Source: JBGSQR01 sp964509295
GTDB lineage: Bacteria; Desulfobacterota; Desulfuromonadia; Geobacterales; Pseudopelobacteraceae
Direction of reading: 5' to 3'
DNA: 64,000 bases
NCBI GenBank assembly: GCA_964509295.1
Contig: CAZDWS010000001.1
Location: 496,001-560,000 of the forward strand
Part shown: in pieces, positions 34,760-43,421 of the stretch
Numbering within the stretch: position 1 is the stretch's first letter
Layout of the letters: every line of letters starts with the position of its first letter
Made by a program: the position numbers and the translations under genes
Notes under the pieces: model-generated
Database searches by the model: none
Told to the model about the DNA's origin: nothing
Seen by the model: the letters and a program-made list of their open reading frames with translations, nothing else

Positions 34760-35761
34760 ATGGAATCACTTGGCAACAAAAATATCCTTATCACCGGCGG
34801 TCTTGGGTTCATCGGTTCCAGTCTTGCCATACGCCTGGTGGGGCTGGGTGCCAATGTCACTCTGGTTGACAGCCTGATACCGGAATACGGCGGGAATTTA
34901 TGGAATATCGAGCCAATTAAAGATCGGGTACGTGTCAATATCTCCGATGTCCGTGACGAGCACTCCATGAAGTACCTGATTCAGGGGCAGGATTTTCTTT
35001 TTAATCTGGCCGGCCAAACCAGCCATGTCGATTCCATGGACAACCCTTTCCCGGATCTTGAGATTAATGCCCGCGCCCAGTTGTCCATCCTGGAAGCCTG
35101 CCGGAAATACAACCAGGCAATCAAACTTGTTTTTGCAAGTACCCGCCAGATGTATGGAGTCCCGCAGTACCTGCCCGTTGACGAAAAGCATCCTTTGGCA
35201 CCGGTTGATGTAAACGGTATTAACAAGATGGCTGGCGAGTGGTACCACCTGCTCTACAACAATGTCTATGGTATCCGTGCCTCTGTGCTGCGACTGACTA
35301 ACACATATGGTCCTCGCATGAGGGTCAAAGATGCGCGCCAGACGTTTCTGGGCATCTGGATCAAGCGGATCATAGAGGGGCAGCCGCTGCTGGTTTATGG
35401 AGACGGTATGCAGATACGTGACTTTAATTATGTCGACGATGTTGTTGATGCGCTGCTTGCCTGTGCAGTTTCAGAACAGGCCAATGGCGAGATATTTAAT
35501 CTGGGTGCAGATAACCCTATCAACCTGAGAGACACGGCTCAGTTGATGGTGGATGTTGCCGGGACCGGAAGCTTTCAGGCCGTTCCGTTCCCGGAAGAGC
35601 GGAAAGCAATCGATATCGGTGACTATTACGCTGACTATCGTAAAATAAACTCTAAATTGGGATGGAAACCGTCTGTGCCATTGAAAGATGGCCTGCAGAA
35701 AACACTGAGCTATTATCGGCAGTATGCAAACAGGTACTGGGAGTCGGCAAATGTCTCATGA
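34760..35761 (+). CDS. NAD-dependent epimerase/dehydratase (extended SDR)
   Basis: A 333-residue sugar nucleotide SDR. The Rossmann loop is ITGGLGFIGSSLA, the cofactor-binding region continues with LAGQTSHVDS, and RDFNYVDDVVDA is the extended-SDR motif. The active site reads DVNGINKMAGE: Lys is kept but the usual catalytic Tyr of Y-x3-K is Asn. The usual SSS/T stretch reads ASTRQMYG. The start at ATG 34760 follows AAGGAG and puts the Rossmann strand right at the N-terminus; ATG 34718 is less likely. It overlaps the aminotransferase, so it probably supplies its keto sugar or epimerises the sugar. Confidence 0.88.
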   Translation: MESLGNKNILITGGLGFIGSSLAIRLVGLGANVTLVDSLIPEYGGNLWNIEPIKDRVRVNISDVRDEHSMKYLIQGQDFLFNLAGQTSHVDSMDNPFPDLEINARAQLSILEACRKYNQAIKLVFASTRQMYGVPQYLPVDEKHPLAPVDVNGINKMAGEWYHLLYNNVYGIRASVLRLTNTYGPRMRVKDARQTFLGIWIKRIIEGQPLLVYGDGMQIRDFNYVDDVVDALLACAVSEQANGEIFNLGADNPINLRDTAQLMVDVAGTGSFQAVPFPEERKAIDIGDYYADYRKINSKLGWKPSVPLKDGLQKTLSYYRQYANRYWESANVS

Positions 35762-36857
35762 AATCATACCGGTTGCTAATCCCAGAGCCCAGTTTCTGGC
35801 GCATGAAGATGGAATACGTATAGCCATAATGGCTGTCCTGAGCGCCGGTCAGTATATTCAGGGACCCCAAGTCAGCGCATTTGAGAAAGAGTTTGCCTCT
35901 TTCTGCGCCGCACGATTTTGCGTTGGTGTTGCCAGCGGTACCGATGCGCTGGTTGTTGCGCTGCTTGCGGCAGGCGTTGGCAGTGGAGATGAAGTAATTA
36001 CCGTTTCACATACTGCTGTTGCAACTGTTGCCGCTATTGAGCAGGTCGGTGCTGTCCCGGTATTCGCAGACATTGATGAGGTTAGCCGCTGCATGAATCC
36101 TGCGGCAATACCGCCATTGATAAGCTCCCGTACCAAAGCCATCATTCCTGTCCATATCTTTGGCCAGCCTGCCGACATGCCGACAATTTCGGCAATTGCC
36201 GAAGTTAACGGACTGATCGTCATTGAAGACTGTGCCCAAGCCCATGGAACAGAGATCTCCGGCAAACGGGTCGGGACGTTTGGTCATGCAGCCACATTCA
36301 GTTTTTATCCCACCAAGAATCTGGGGGCGATTGGAGACGGCGGCGCAGTTGTAACTAATTCACCAGAGTTTGCAGACAGCTGCAGGTCGTTAAGGGAATA
36401 TGGCTGGAAAGAACGCTATGTTAGTGTTCAGACCGGAGTCAACTCCCGTCTTGACGAAGTCCAGGCTGCCATTCTGCGTGTAAAACTTCCTCATCTGGCC
36501 GCCGATAATGCCCGCAGACGCCATATTGCAGAACAATACCGGCAAACACTGGAAGGCAGCCGGATTATCTCTCCGGCAATCATCGGAGACACGCTTCATG
36601 CGATGCACCTGTTTGTTGTTGAGTGCGAAGATCGAGACGGGCTTGCAAGTCATCTTGCCAGATGCGGCATATCAACAGCCAGGCATTATCCGCTGGCCGT
36701 TCACCAGCAACCGGCATATGCGGGACGTATTCGCGGTGCGGGGGCGTTGCCGGTTACCGAGAGGCTTTACGATCGGATACTAAGCCTGCCGATGTTCCCT
36801 GAGTTGACAGACGCGGATGTAGAACGGGTCTGTACTGCATTGAAAAACTGGCTATAG
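35751..36857 (+). CDS. DegT/DnrJ/EryC1 family sugar aminotransferase
   Basis: A 368-residue PLP enzyme. FYPTKNLGAIGDGGAV holds the PLP Lys, IEDCAQAHG holds the cofactor Asp, and QGPQVSAFEKEF and ASGTDALVVAL mark the start of the fold. It resembles the FdtB/QdtB group that makes dTDP-3-amino-3,6-dideoxyhexoses. GGGAG sits seven bases before ATG 35751, inside the preceding gene. It is a second aminotransferase, distinct from that at 25079, so the glycan may contain two amino sugars or a diamino sugar. Confidence 0.92.
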   Translation: MSHEIIPVANPRAQFLAHEDGIRIAIMAVLSAGQYIQGPQVSAFEKEFASFCAARFCVGVASGTDALVVALLAAGVGSGDEVITVSHTAVATVAAIEQVGAVPVFADIDEVSRCMNPAAIPPLISSRTKAIIPVHIFGQPADMPTISAIAEVNGLIVIEDCAQAHGTEISGKRVGTFGHAATFSFYPTKNLGAIGDGGAVVTNSPEFADSCRSLREYGWKERYVSVQTGVNSRLDEVQAAILRVKLPHLAADNARRRHIAEQYRQTLEGSRIISPAIIGDTLHAMHLFVVECEDRDGLASHLARCGISTARHYPLAVHQQPAYAGRIRGAGALPVTERLYDRILSLPMFPELTDADVERVCTALKNWL

Positions 36858-36865
36858 GGAGCCTC

Positions 36866-39157
36866 ATGTTCCGTGCCTACTGCACTTATTTCGATTGCAA
36901 CTATCTTGTCAAGGGACTGGCTCTGATAGAGTCCCTGACTATTCGCGAAACTTCACCTTTCCGCATTTTTGTTGTCTGCCTTGATGAACTGACTCTGTCG
37001 ATCCTTAATAAAATCGACCATCCGAATGTAGTGCCTGTTTCTTTAAAACGGATCGAGCAGAATGACGAGGCATTGAGCCTGGCCAAGGGCAATCGCTCCC
37101 TTGTGGAGTATTACTGGACACTTACCCCGACAGTACTGTTAAGGTTAATGGAAGAAGTTCCGCATGGTGATGCTATCACCTACATTGATGGGGATCTTTT
37201 CTTTTATTCCACGCCGGAACCGATCTTTGAGGAGTTTAACGGCCATTCAGTCCTGATTCACGGGCATCGTTTTTCTCCCGCTCTGCAAAATCTGGAAACG
37301 CATGGAAAATACAATGTGGGCCTGCTCTGTTTTCGCCGTGACGAGCGCGGCCTTGAAGTTCTGAATTGGTGGCGGGACCGCTGCAATGAGTGGTGTTATG
37401 CCCGTGTAGAAGACGGCAAGTTTGGCGATCAGCTTTATTTGAATGATTGGCCGGAACGATTCGAAGGTGTCCATGTGCTGGAACATATCGGTGCCGGTGT
37501 TGGACCCTGGAACCATCAGCAGTACAGCTATGCACAGGAGAGTGATGGCAGGATTTCGGTGGATGGCAGGCCGCTGGTATTCTATCACTTTCATGCGTTT
37601 ACATTTGTTACCGAAGGATTGATTGTTCCGGCAAAAATTCTAGACTATCCCATGCGTGAAGAAGTTGTCCGGTGGTGCGTGGCTCCTTACCTTGATAGTC
37701 TTTACCGTGCGATTGCGGCAATTAGAATGCTGGAGCCGGATTTCAATTTTGGGCTTAATAATAACGATGTTCTCGAACCAGACCATACTTTTGTTGCCCG
37801 TAAGGAATTTGCCTCTGCCATCAGAAACGCGGGCATCCTGCACCCGTCGTTTCACCTTGGTAACGGCTGGGATTGTTATGTGTCAAAACAGATGTCTTAT
37901 GCCTGTCTGATGCAGGTCTCCGCCGTTGTCTCCACATACAACTCGGAAATATTCATGCGCGGCTGTCTTGAAGATCTGACCGACCAGACCCTTTTTGCAG
38001 CGGGGCGCATGGAGATAGTCGTAGTAGATAGCGCCTCGCCCCAGAACGAGGGAGCTATTGTGCGTGAATTCATTGAAAAATACGGTGACAGGATCAGGTA
38101 TATCCGCACAGATACGCGTGAGACGATCTACCAGGCCTGGAATCGCGGCATAAAAGCGGCGCAGGGGAAATATGTAACGAACGCCAACACGGATGACCGT
38201 CATCGTTCGGATGCCCTGGAACAGATGGTGCTGACCCTGGATGTAAATCCCGACGTGGCTCTGGTGTATGGAGATAGTCTTGTAACCTGTTACCCGAACC
38301 AGACGTTTGAACACCATATCAGATGCGGCTATCATCTGCGTCCGGAGTACCAGCCTGAAATCATGCTTTCCGGCTGCCATATGGGCCCTCAGCCGATGTG
38401 GCGGCACTCGGTGCATGATGCGGTCGGCTATTTCAGCGAACAGTACCGTTCCGCCGGGGATTACGAGTTCTGGTGCAGAATTGCCGGTAAATTCAAACTG
38501 CTGCATATCCCGCAATTTCTCGGGTTGTATTACGAAAATCCCCGGGGATTTGCCAATAGCGATAACAGTCTCAGCGTACAGGAAACTATTTCCATACAAC
38601 ACGCTTATGCAGACAGCTTCCCTCCTCCCACTCGTGACTATGCCATGAACTTCCAGTATAACGGTGTTGTTGCGGCCAATAAGCACGTCAACATCTGCCT
38701 GATCACTCGCAACAACCTGCCGGATCTGGAGGTCGTGATCGAGTCGCTGGTCAGGAATACGGATTATCCCCATGTTATTACTGTGGCAGATATGGACAGT
38801 AGGGACGGAACCAGGGATTATCTGCTGGGATTGAAAAAAAGAGGCCTGATAACGAATCTGCTCTTGCTGGCCGGAGATATTTCGGTTGCTGATGCTTTTG
38901 CACAGGCGGAACGCTGTGAACCGGAGGCCGGTTTTCAGCTTGCCTTTGGAAACAGCATCGTTGTCGGTATGCCCGGCTGGCTTTCGGCTTTTGTCAGGGA
39001 AGCACAGAACTGTGTCGCGCCGTTCCTGATAGGTCGGATCTGGTCCCGTGACCGTGCGGTCAGGAATATGGCCGGAATTCTTCCGGCATATGCCCAGGAC
39101 TACAGCCCGGAAGCGTCCTGTTGCATGAAGTTGCCTGCACGTTTGACAGGCGTATAA
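36866..39157 (+). CDS. Fusion of GT8-like, GT2 and a third GT-A-like domain
   Basis: A 763-residue protein of three glycosyltransferase-like domains. Residues 1-280 resemble GT8-type retaining transferases, with the metal-binding DxD in YIDGDLFFY near 107. Residues about 350-600 are GT2: VVSTYNSE, VVVDSAS, and NANTDD in place of the DxD. Residues about 609-763 begin again like GT2 (ICLITRNN, ADMDSRDG), but this last copy is short and has no clear second Asp motif. The domains are complete apart from the last. It likely adds two sugars in series. Confidence 0.85.
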   Translation: MFRAYCTYFDCNYLVKGLALIESLTIRETSPFRIFVVCLDELTLSILNKIDHPNVVPVSLKRIEQNDEALSLAKGNRSLVEYYWTLTPTVLLRLMEEVPHGDAITYIDGDLFFYSTPEPIFEEFNGHSVLIHGHRFSPALQNLETHGKYNVGLLCFRRDERGLEVLNWWRDRCNEWCYARVEDGKFGDQLYLNDWPERFEGVHVLEHIGAGVGPWNHQQYSYAQESDGRISVDGRPLVFYHFHAFTFVTEGLIVPAKILDYPMREEVVRWCVAPYLDSLYRAIAAIRMLEPDFNFGLNNNDVLEPDHTFVARKEFASAIRNAGILHPSFHLGNGWDCYVSKQMSYACLMQVSAVVSTYNSEIFMRGCLEDLTDQTLFAAGRMEIVVVDSASPQNEGAIVREFIEKYGDRIRYIRTDTRETIYQAWNRGIKAAQGKYVTNANTDDRHRSDALEQMVLTLDVNPDVALVYGDSLVTCYPNQTFEHHIRCGYHLRPEYQPEIMLSGCHMGPQPMWRHSVHDAVGYFSEQYRSAGDYEFWCRIAGKFKLLHIPQFLGLYYENPRGFANSDNSLSVQETISIQHAYADSFPPPTRDYAMNFQYNGVVAANKHVNICLITRNNLPDLEVVIESLVRNTDYPHVITVADMDSRDGTRDYLLGLKKRGLITNLLLLAGDISVADAFAQAERCEPEAGFQLAFGNSIVVGMPGWLSAFVREAQNCVAPFLIGRIWSRDRAVRNMAGILPAYAQDYSPEASCCMKLPARLTGV

Positions 39158-39197
39158 TCCGGATTTTGAAGGCAGTTTGCCTCACCAGGAGCTTTTG

Positions 39198-42100
39198 ATG
39201 GAAATTTCCAATTATACTGCGGCTTTTGCGGCGGTTAGCCAGGCTCAAATCACCCCGGCAGATTTGTCTGATTTAAAACACCGGATAAATGAAGCTTCAA
39301 ATAAACAGCCCATTGATATAATCCTGCTGACCTATAACCGCTGCACCTACTTTCAGAAAACTGTGGCTGCACTGATACAGCATACCCGCTATCCCTATCG
39401 CCTGATCGTGGTTGATAATAACAGCTCGCCTGAGATGCGCAGCTATCTGCAGGAAACCGCCGGGCTCTACGACCATCTGATCCTCAACGATGAAAACTAC
39501 CATACCGTCGCCTTCCAGAGGGGCATCACCTGTGCCGAGTCCGACCCCTATATTGTCAGTGATCCGGATATACTGGTGCCGGATCTGGAAGGCCCCTGCT
39601 GGCTTGAACGACTGGTCAATCTTCATCAAAAATTCCCGGAAATGGGACTGATTGCCCTTAATCTGGATCCCGCCAACAAGCCGGCCAAGCTGCCCGATGT
39701 ATATATCGGTGAAAAAATAATCTATAGTGATGAAATAACGCTGGGCAATGTGGGCACCGTGATGCAGTCCATCAAACGGCGCTATTTTGACGGCTGTTAT
39801 CTTACGGACTGGGAAACCTGCCAACAGATCAGGGATAATGGTGGTAAGGTCGGTTTTGCCAGCCGCATCATCGCCTGGCATCTGGGGTGGGATGAGGACC
39901 GGGACTACCAGGAATACCTGGTCGGAAAATTTGACTATTATAAACAGAAATACGGGGTAGATACCTACCGCATGTACACGGAGAATGAGGAATTGCTTTC
40001 ACGTATGAACACAGAAGCCACACCCGGCTATTACGGATATTCCCGACCTGATGTGCAGCAACTGGTCAATCCCGCCTCACGCCGCATACTTGATATCGGC
40101 TGTGCAGCCGGCATGCTGGGGTATGAGCTGAAACAGCGGCTGGGGGCCGAGGTGTGGGGAGTGGAACTTTCACCGCAGGCGGCAGAACAGGCTGGCAAGC
40201 GCCTTGACCGCGTGTTGACCGGCACGATAGAAGAACAGCTGCCCCAGTTGCCGGAGGGTTATTTCGACACCATCATCATGGCTGATGTGCTTGAACATCT
40301 GGTAGAACCTGGTGATCTGCTGAATGCCCTGCATGCCAAACTGGCTGTGGGAGGGGAAATCGTTGTCAGCCTCCCCAATGTGCGTCACTGGTCGGTTGTT
40401 AAACAACTGCTGGAGGGACGCTGGGAATATACGGATGCCGGTATTCTGGACCGTACTCATCTGCGTTTCTTTACCTGCAGTGAATGTCAGCGCCTGCTGA
40501 CAGGGGCCGGTTATGTTATCAAAAGGCGCGAGGCTATCCAGCTTAAGGATGATGAAAACATTCCGCCAGGTATTGTCGCGGCATTGCAGGCGGCAGGGTT
40601 GGCGGTGGAGTCATTGCCTGAGGAAAGCACACATTACCAGTATCTGTTTGTGGCATCATCGGCCAAAACAGAACCGGTTGACAAGCAAAGGACCGCAGCT
40701 AAAGAAGGTCCGAGTACAACAGATTTGACTTCCATCATCATCCTGACCTGGAACCAGCTGGCTTTAACCCAGGCCTGCCTTGCAAGCATTGCACAGTATA
40801 CGGATCTGTCCTACGAACTTATTATGGTCGACAACGGTTCCAGTGACGGTACCGTGATCTGGTTGCGCCAGCAGGCTGAAATGGATCGCCGCATTACGAT
40901 TATCGAAAATGCCGCTAATCTGGGTTTTGCCGCAGGGTGCAATCAGGGAATCCGGGCTGCCAAGGGCAGCCGTCTCATCCTGTTGAACAACGATACGGTT
41001 GTCACACCCGGCTGGTTGAGCGGCATGAACGAACTGCTGGAACGTTATCCGGATGCCGGCATTATCGGCCCGATGACCAATAGTGCCAGCGGGATCCAGG
41101 TCGTACAGGAAGTGGAATATACTCCGGAATCCCTGTCGACATGGGCGGAGGCCTTCCATCAGCGGCACCGTTACCGGATTATCCCCCAGCGCCGCATTGT
41201 CGGTTTCTGCATGCTATTCCGAAGTGAACTTGTTGAAAAGGTCGGGCTGCTGGACGAGACATTCGGCGCAGGCAACTATGAGGACGACGACTTTTGCCTG
41301 CGGGCGGAACTGGCCGGCTTTCGGAACCTGATTGCAGGTGATGTCTTCATTCATCACGAGGGAGGCGCATCTTTTTCCGGCAATAATCTGATCCGCGGCG
41401 TTGAAAATCGCAATAACCGTGTCAAATTCAGACAGAAGTGGGATCCGGCCGGGCTGGAGGAATCACAATTGAGGCGCTGGCTTGTGCTGAACGCCATTGA
41501 AGAAGCCACTGTTCAGGCCCAACGCGGTGATCTCAAAGCTGCCATAGCTACCCTGCTGAATAAAGCGATCAGGGTTGATTCCGATGCTCCTGCGCCATAT
41601 ATCGCACTGATGGAGATTTTGATCGCTGAAGGGCGTTACGATGACGCACTGGAAGTGCTCCCGGAAATGCCACCCGATGCCGACCGGATGCTTAAGAGTG
41701 AGTTGGAAGCTATTTGCCGCTGTGCCAGGGGCGAGGAGAGCGAGGCGCTTCGGGCTGCCCAAAGAGCGTTGGATGCGGGACGTACATGCCCTCGTGCAAC
41801 AGTGGTGATGGGTACTCTTGCAGCGCGTCGGGGCGATCTTGCAGAGGCGGAGTCGCTATTCAGAAAAGCCATACTGGGTGACCCGTCATCTGCCGGCGCC
41901 TGGATGTCGCTTGGCATGCTCTGCTGGGGCAACAATGATCAGACCGGGGCCTGGCAGGCATTTGAACGCACAGTGACGATCAACCCTCTCCACCTAAACA
42001 CTTTGGGAATCTACCGCGATCTGGCCGCCAGGGCCGGTCGCACCGCTGAAGCGGCAAAACTGATTGGTGAAGCTGTGCAGGTTTGGCCTGACAGCCGCAC

Positions 42101-43421
42101 GCTGGCGCTAGCCAATGCCGAGATACTTACCGAGTGTGGCCTTAAGGCGGAGGCCATGAAGGCCGGAGAAAGATTTCTGACACTCTTTGAAGCCGATGAC
42201 GAATTGCTCAGGCAAATGGTCGAACTGCGCAGACAACAGCCCGAATCGGCCTCTGATCCACTGCTCTCACTCTGCATGATCGTCAGGAACGAGGAAAAAA
42301 CACTGCCACGCTGTCTGGCCAGTCTGAAGCCGGTTGTAGATGAGATGGTCATTGTCGATACCGGCTCTGATGATCGTACGGCTGCCATTGCCCAGGCCTT
42401 TGGCGCCCGCTTAGGCACCTTCCCTTGGAACGGCAATTTTTCCGATGCCCGCAATGCCTCCCTGGATCAGGCCAGAGGGAACTGGATCCTGATCATGGAT
42501 GCGGACGAAGTGCTGGCCGAACAGGATTACGCGATCCTGAAACAATCGCTACAGAACAAAGCCACTTTTCAGACGGCCTGGAGCGTTATTACCAGAAACT
42601 ATACCAACCGTGCCGAATGTGAGGGGTGGCAGGCCAACGACGACAGTTATCCGTTACAGGAACAGGGCGATGGCTGGTACCCCAGCCGTAAAGTACGTCT
42701 GTTCCCGGCAGCTGAAAATATCCGCTTCAAGGGCGACATTCATGAAATGGTTGAAGCTGGCCTGCGCGCTGCGGCTATTCCCATTGAACAGGCCGGTTTT
42801 GTAGTCCACCATTACGGAGAACTGACCGAAAGTGATCGCAGGGCAAAACAGCTGCGTTATTATGAGCTGGGTCGCCAAAAACTGGCGGAGCGGCCGGATG
42901 ATACAACCGCACTTCTTGAACTTGCACTTCAGGCCGGTGAGCTGGGTCTTTTTGATGAGGCGCTTGAATTGTGGGACCGCCTGCTTGACTCCGGCGTAAA
43001 GACGCGGGATGTCTACTTCAACCGTTGCTATGTGCTGATGGGCTTGAAGCGATTCAATGATGCGGCTGGGATGGCTCGTAAGGCGCTTGAAATCGATCCG
43101 GCTCACAAGGAGTCTGCCTTGAACCTGTCTGTTTGCGAATTGAAGAGCGGGGCCTGGGAGAAAGCATGGCAGCGGACATCCGCTCTTTCAGTGCAGCATC
43201 GCTCATGGCCTTTATTGAGCGCATTAAGGATGGCGCTTGCCGTAATTGCCGGCGACAAACGGGTTGCTGCCGACTGCCTGGAGCAGTTGCGGTTGAATAC
43301 TTATGCTATCGTGCCGTATCTGGAAGAGTTGCAGAGTTCGTTGATCGAGTCCGGTCAGCCGGTACTGGCCGGCCATCTGGCGATATGGGCAAAAGAGGAG
43401 CTTTATGCCAAACGGACCTGA
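39198..43421 (+). CDS. Giant GT2-methyltransferase-GT2-TPR-GT2-TPR protein
   Basis: A 1407-residue protein; ATG 39198 follows CCAGGAG. In order: GT2 (about 38-270; LLTYNR, VVDNNSS, SDPDI); methyltransferase (about 290-470; ILDIGCAAG near 297, ADVLEHLVEPG); second GT2 (about 511-765; ILTWNQ, VDNGSSDG, LNNDT, EDDDF); TPR (about 765-1010); third GT2 of a different group (from about 1024; MIVRNEEKTL, VDTGSDD, MDADE); and a terminal TPR region (about 1270-1407). All three GT2 domains keep DxD-type motifs. It ends 17 bases inside the next gene. One polypeptide would carry out three glycosyl transfers and one methylation. Confidence 0.92.
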   Translation: MEISNYTAAFAAVSQAQITPADLSDLKHRINEASNKQPIDIILLTYNRCTYFQKTVAALIQHTRYPYRLIVVDNNSSPEMRSYLQETAGLYDHLILNDENYHTVAFQRGITCAESDPYIVSDPDILVPDLEGPCWLERLVNLHQKFPEMGLIALNLDPANKPAKLPDVYIGEKIIYSDEITLGNVGTVMQSIKRRYFDGCYLTDWETCQQIRDNGGKVGFASRIIAWHLGWDEDRDYQEYLVGKFDYYKQKYGVDTYRMYTENEELLSRMNTEATPGYYGYSRPDVQQLVNPASRRILDIGCAAGMLGYELKQRLGAEVWGVELSPQAAEQAGKRLDRVLTGTIEEQLPQLPEGYFDTIIMADVLEHLVEPGDLLNALHAKLAVGGEIVVSLPNVRHWSVVKQLLEGRWEYTDAGILDRTHLRFFTCSECQRLLTGAGYVIKRREAIQLKDDENIPPGIVAALQAAGLAVESLPEESTHYQYLFVASSAKTEPVDKQRTAAKEGPSTTDLTSIIILTWNQLALTQACLASIAQYTDLSYELIMVDNGSSDGTVIWLRQQAEMDRRITIIENAANLGFAAGCNQGIRAAKGSRLILLNNDTVVTPGWLSGMNELLERYPDAGIIGPMTNSASGIQVVQEVEYTPESLSTWAEAFHQRHRYRIIPQRRIVGFCMLFRSELVEKVGLLDETFGAGNYEDDDFCLRAELAGFRNLIAGDVFIHHEGGASFSGNNLIRGVENRNNRVKFRQKWDPAGLEESQLRRWLVLNAIEEATVQAQRGDLKAAIATLLNKAIRVDSDAPAPYIALMEILIAEGRYDDALEVLPEMPPDADRMLKSELEAICRCARGEESEALRAAQRALDAGRTCPRATVVMGTLAARRGDLAEAESLFRKAILGDPSSAGAWMSLGMLCWGNNDQTGAWQAFERTVTINPLHLNTLGIYRDLAARAGRTAEAAKLIGEAVQVWPDSRTLALANAEILTECGLKAEAMKAGERFLTLFEADDELLRQMVELRRQQPESASDPLLSLCMIVRNEEKTLPRCLASLKPVVDEMVIVDTGSDDRTAAIAQAFGARLGTFPWNGNFSDARNASLDQARGNWILIMDADEVLAEQDYAILKQSLQNKATFQTAWSVITRNYTNRAECEGWQANDDSYPLQEQGDGWYPSRKVRLFPAAENIRFKGDIHEMVEAGLRAAAIPIEQAGFVVHHYGELTESDRRAKQLRYYELGRQKLAERPDDTTALLELALQAGELGLFDEALELWDRLLDSGVKTRDVYFNRCYVLMGLKRFNDAAGMARKALEIDPAHKESALNLSVCELKSGAWEKAWQRTSALSVQHRSWPLLSALRMALAVIAGDKRVAADCLEQLRLNTYAIVPYLEELQSSLIESGQPVLAGHLAIWAKEELYAKRT

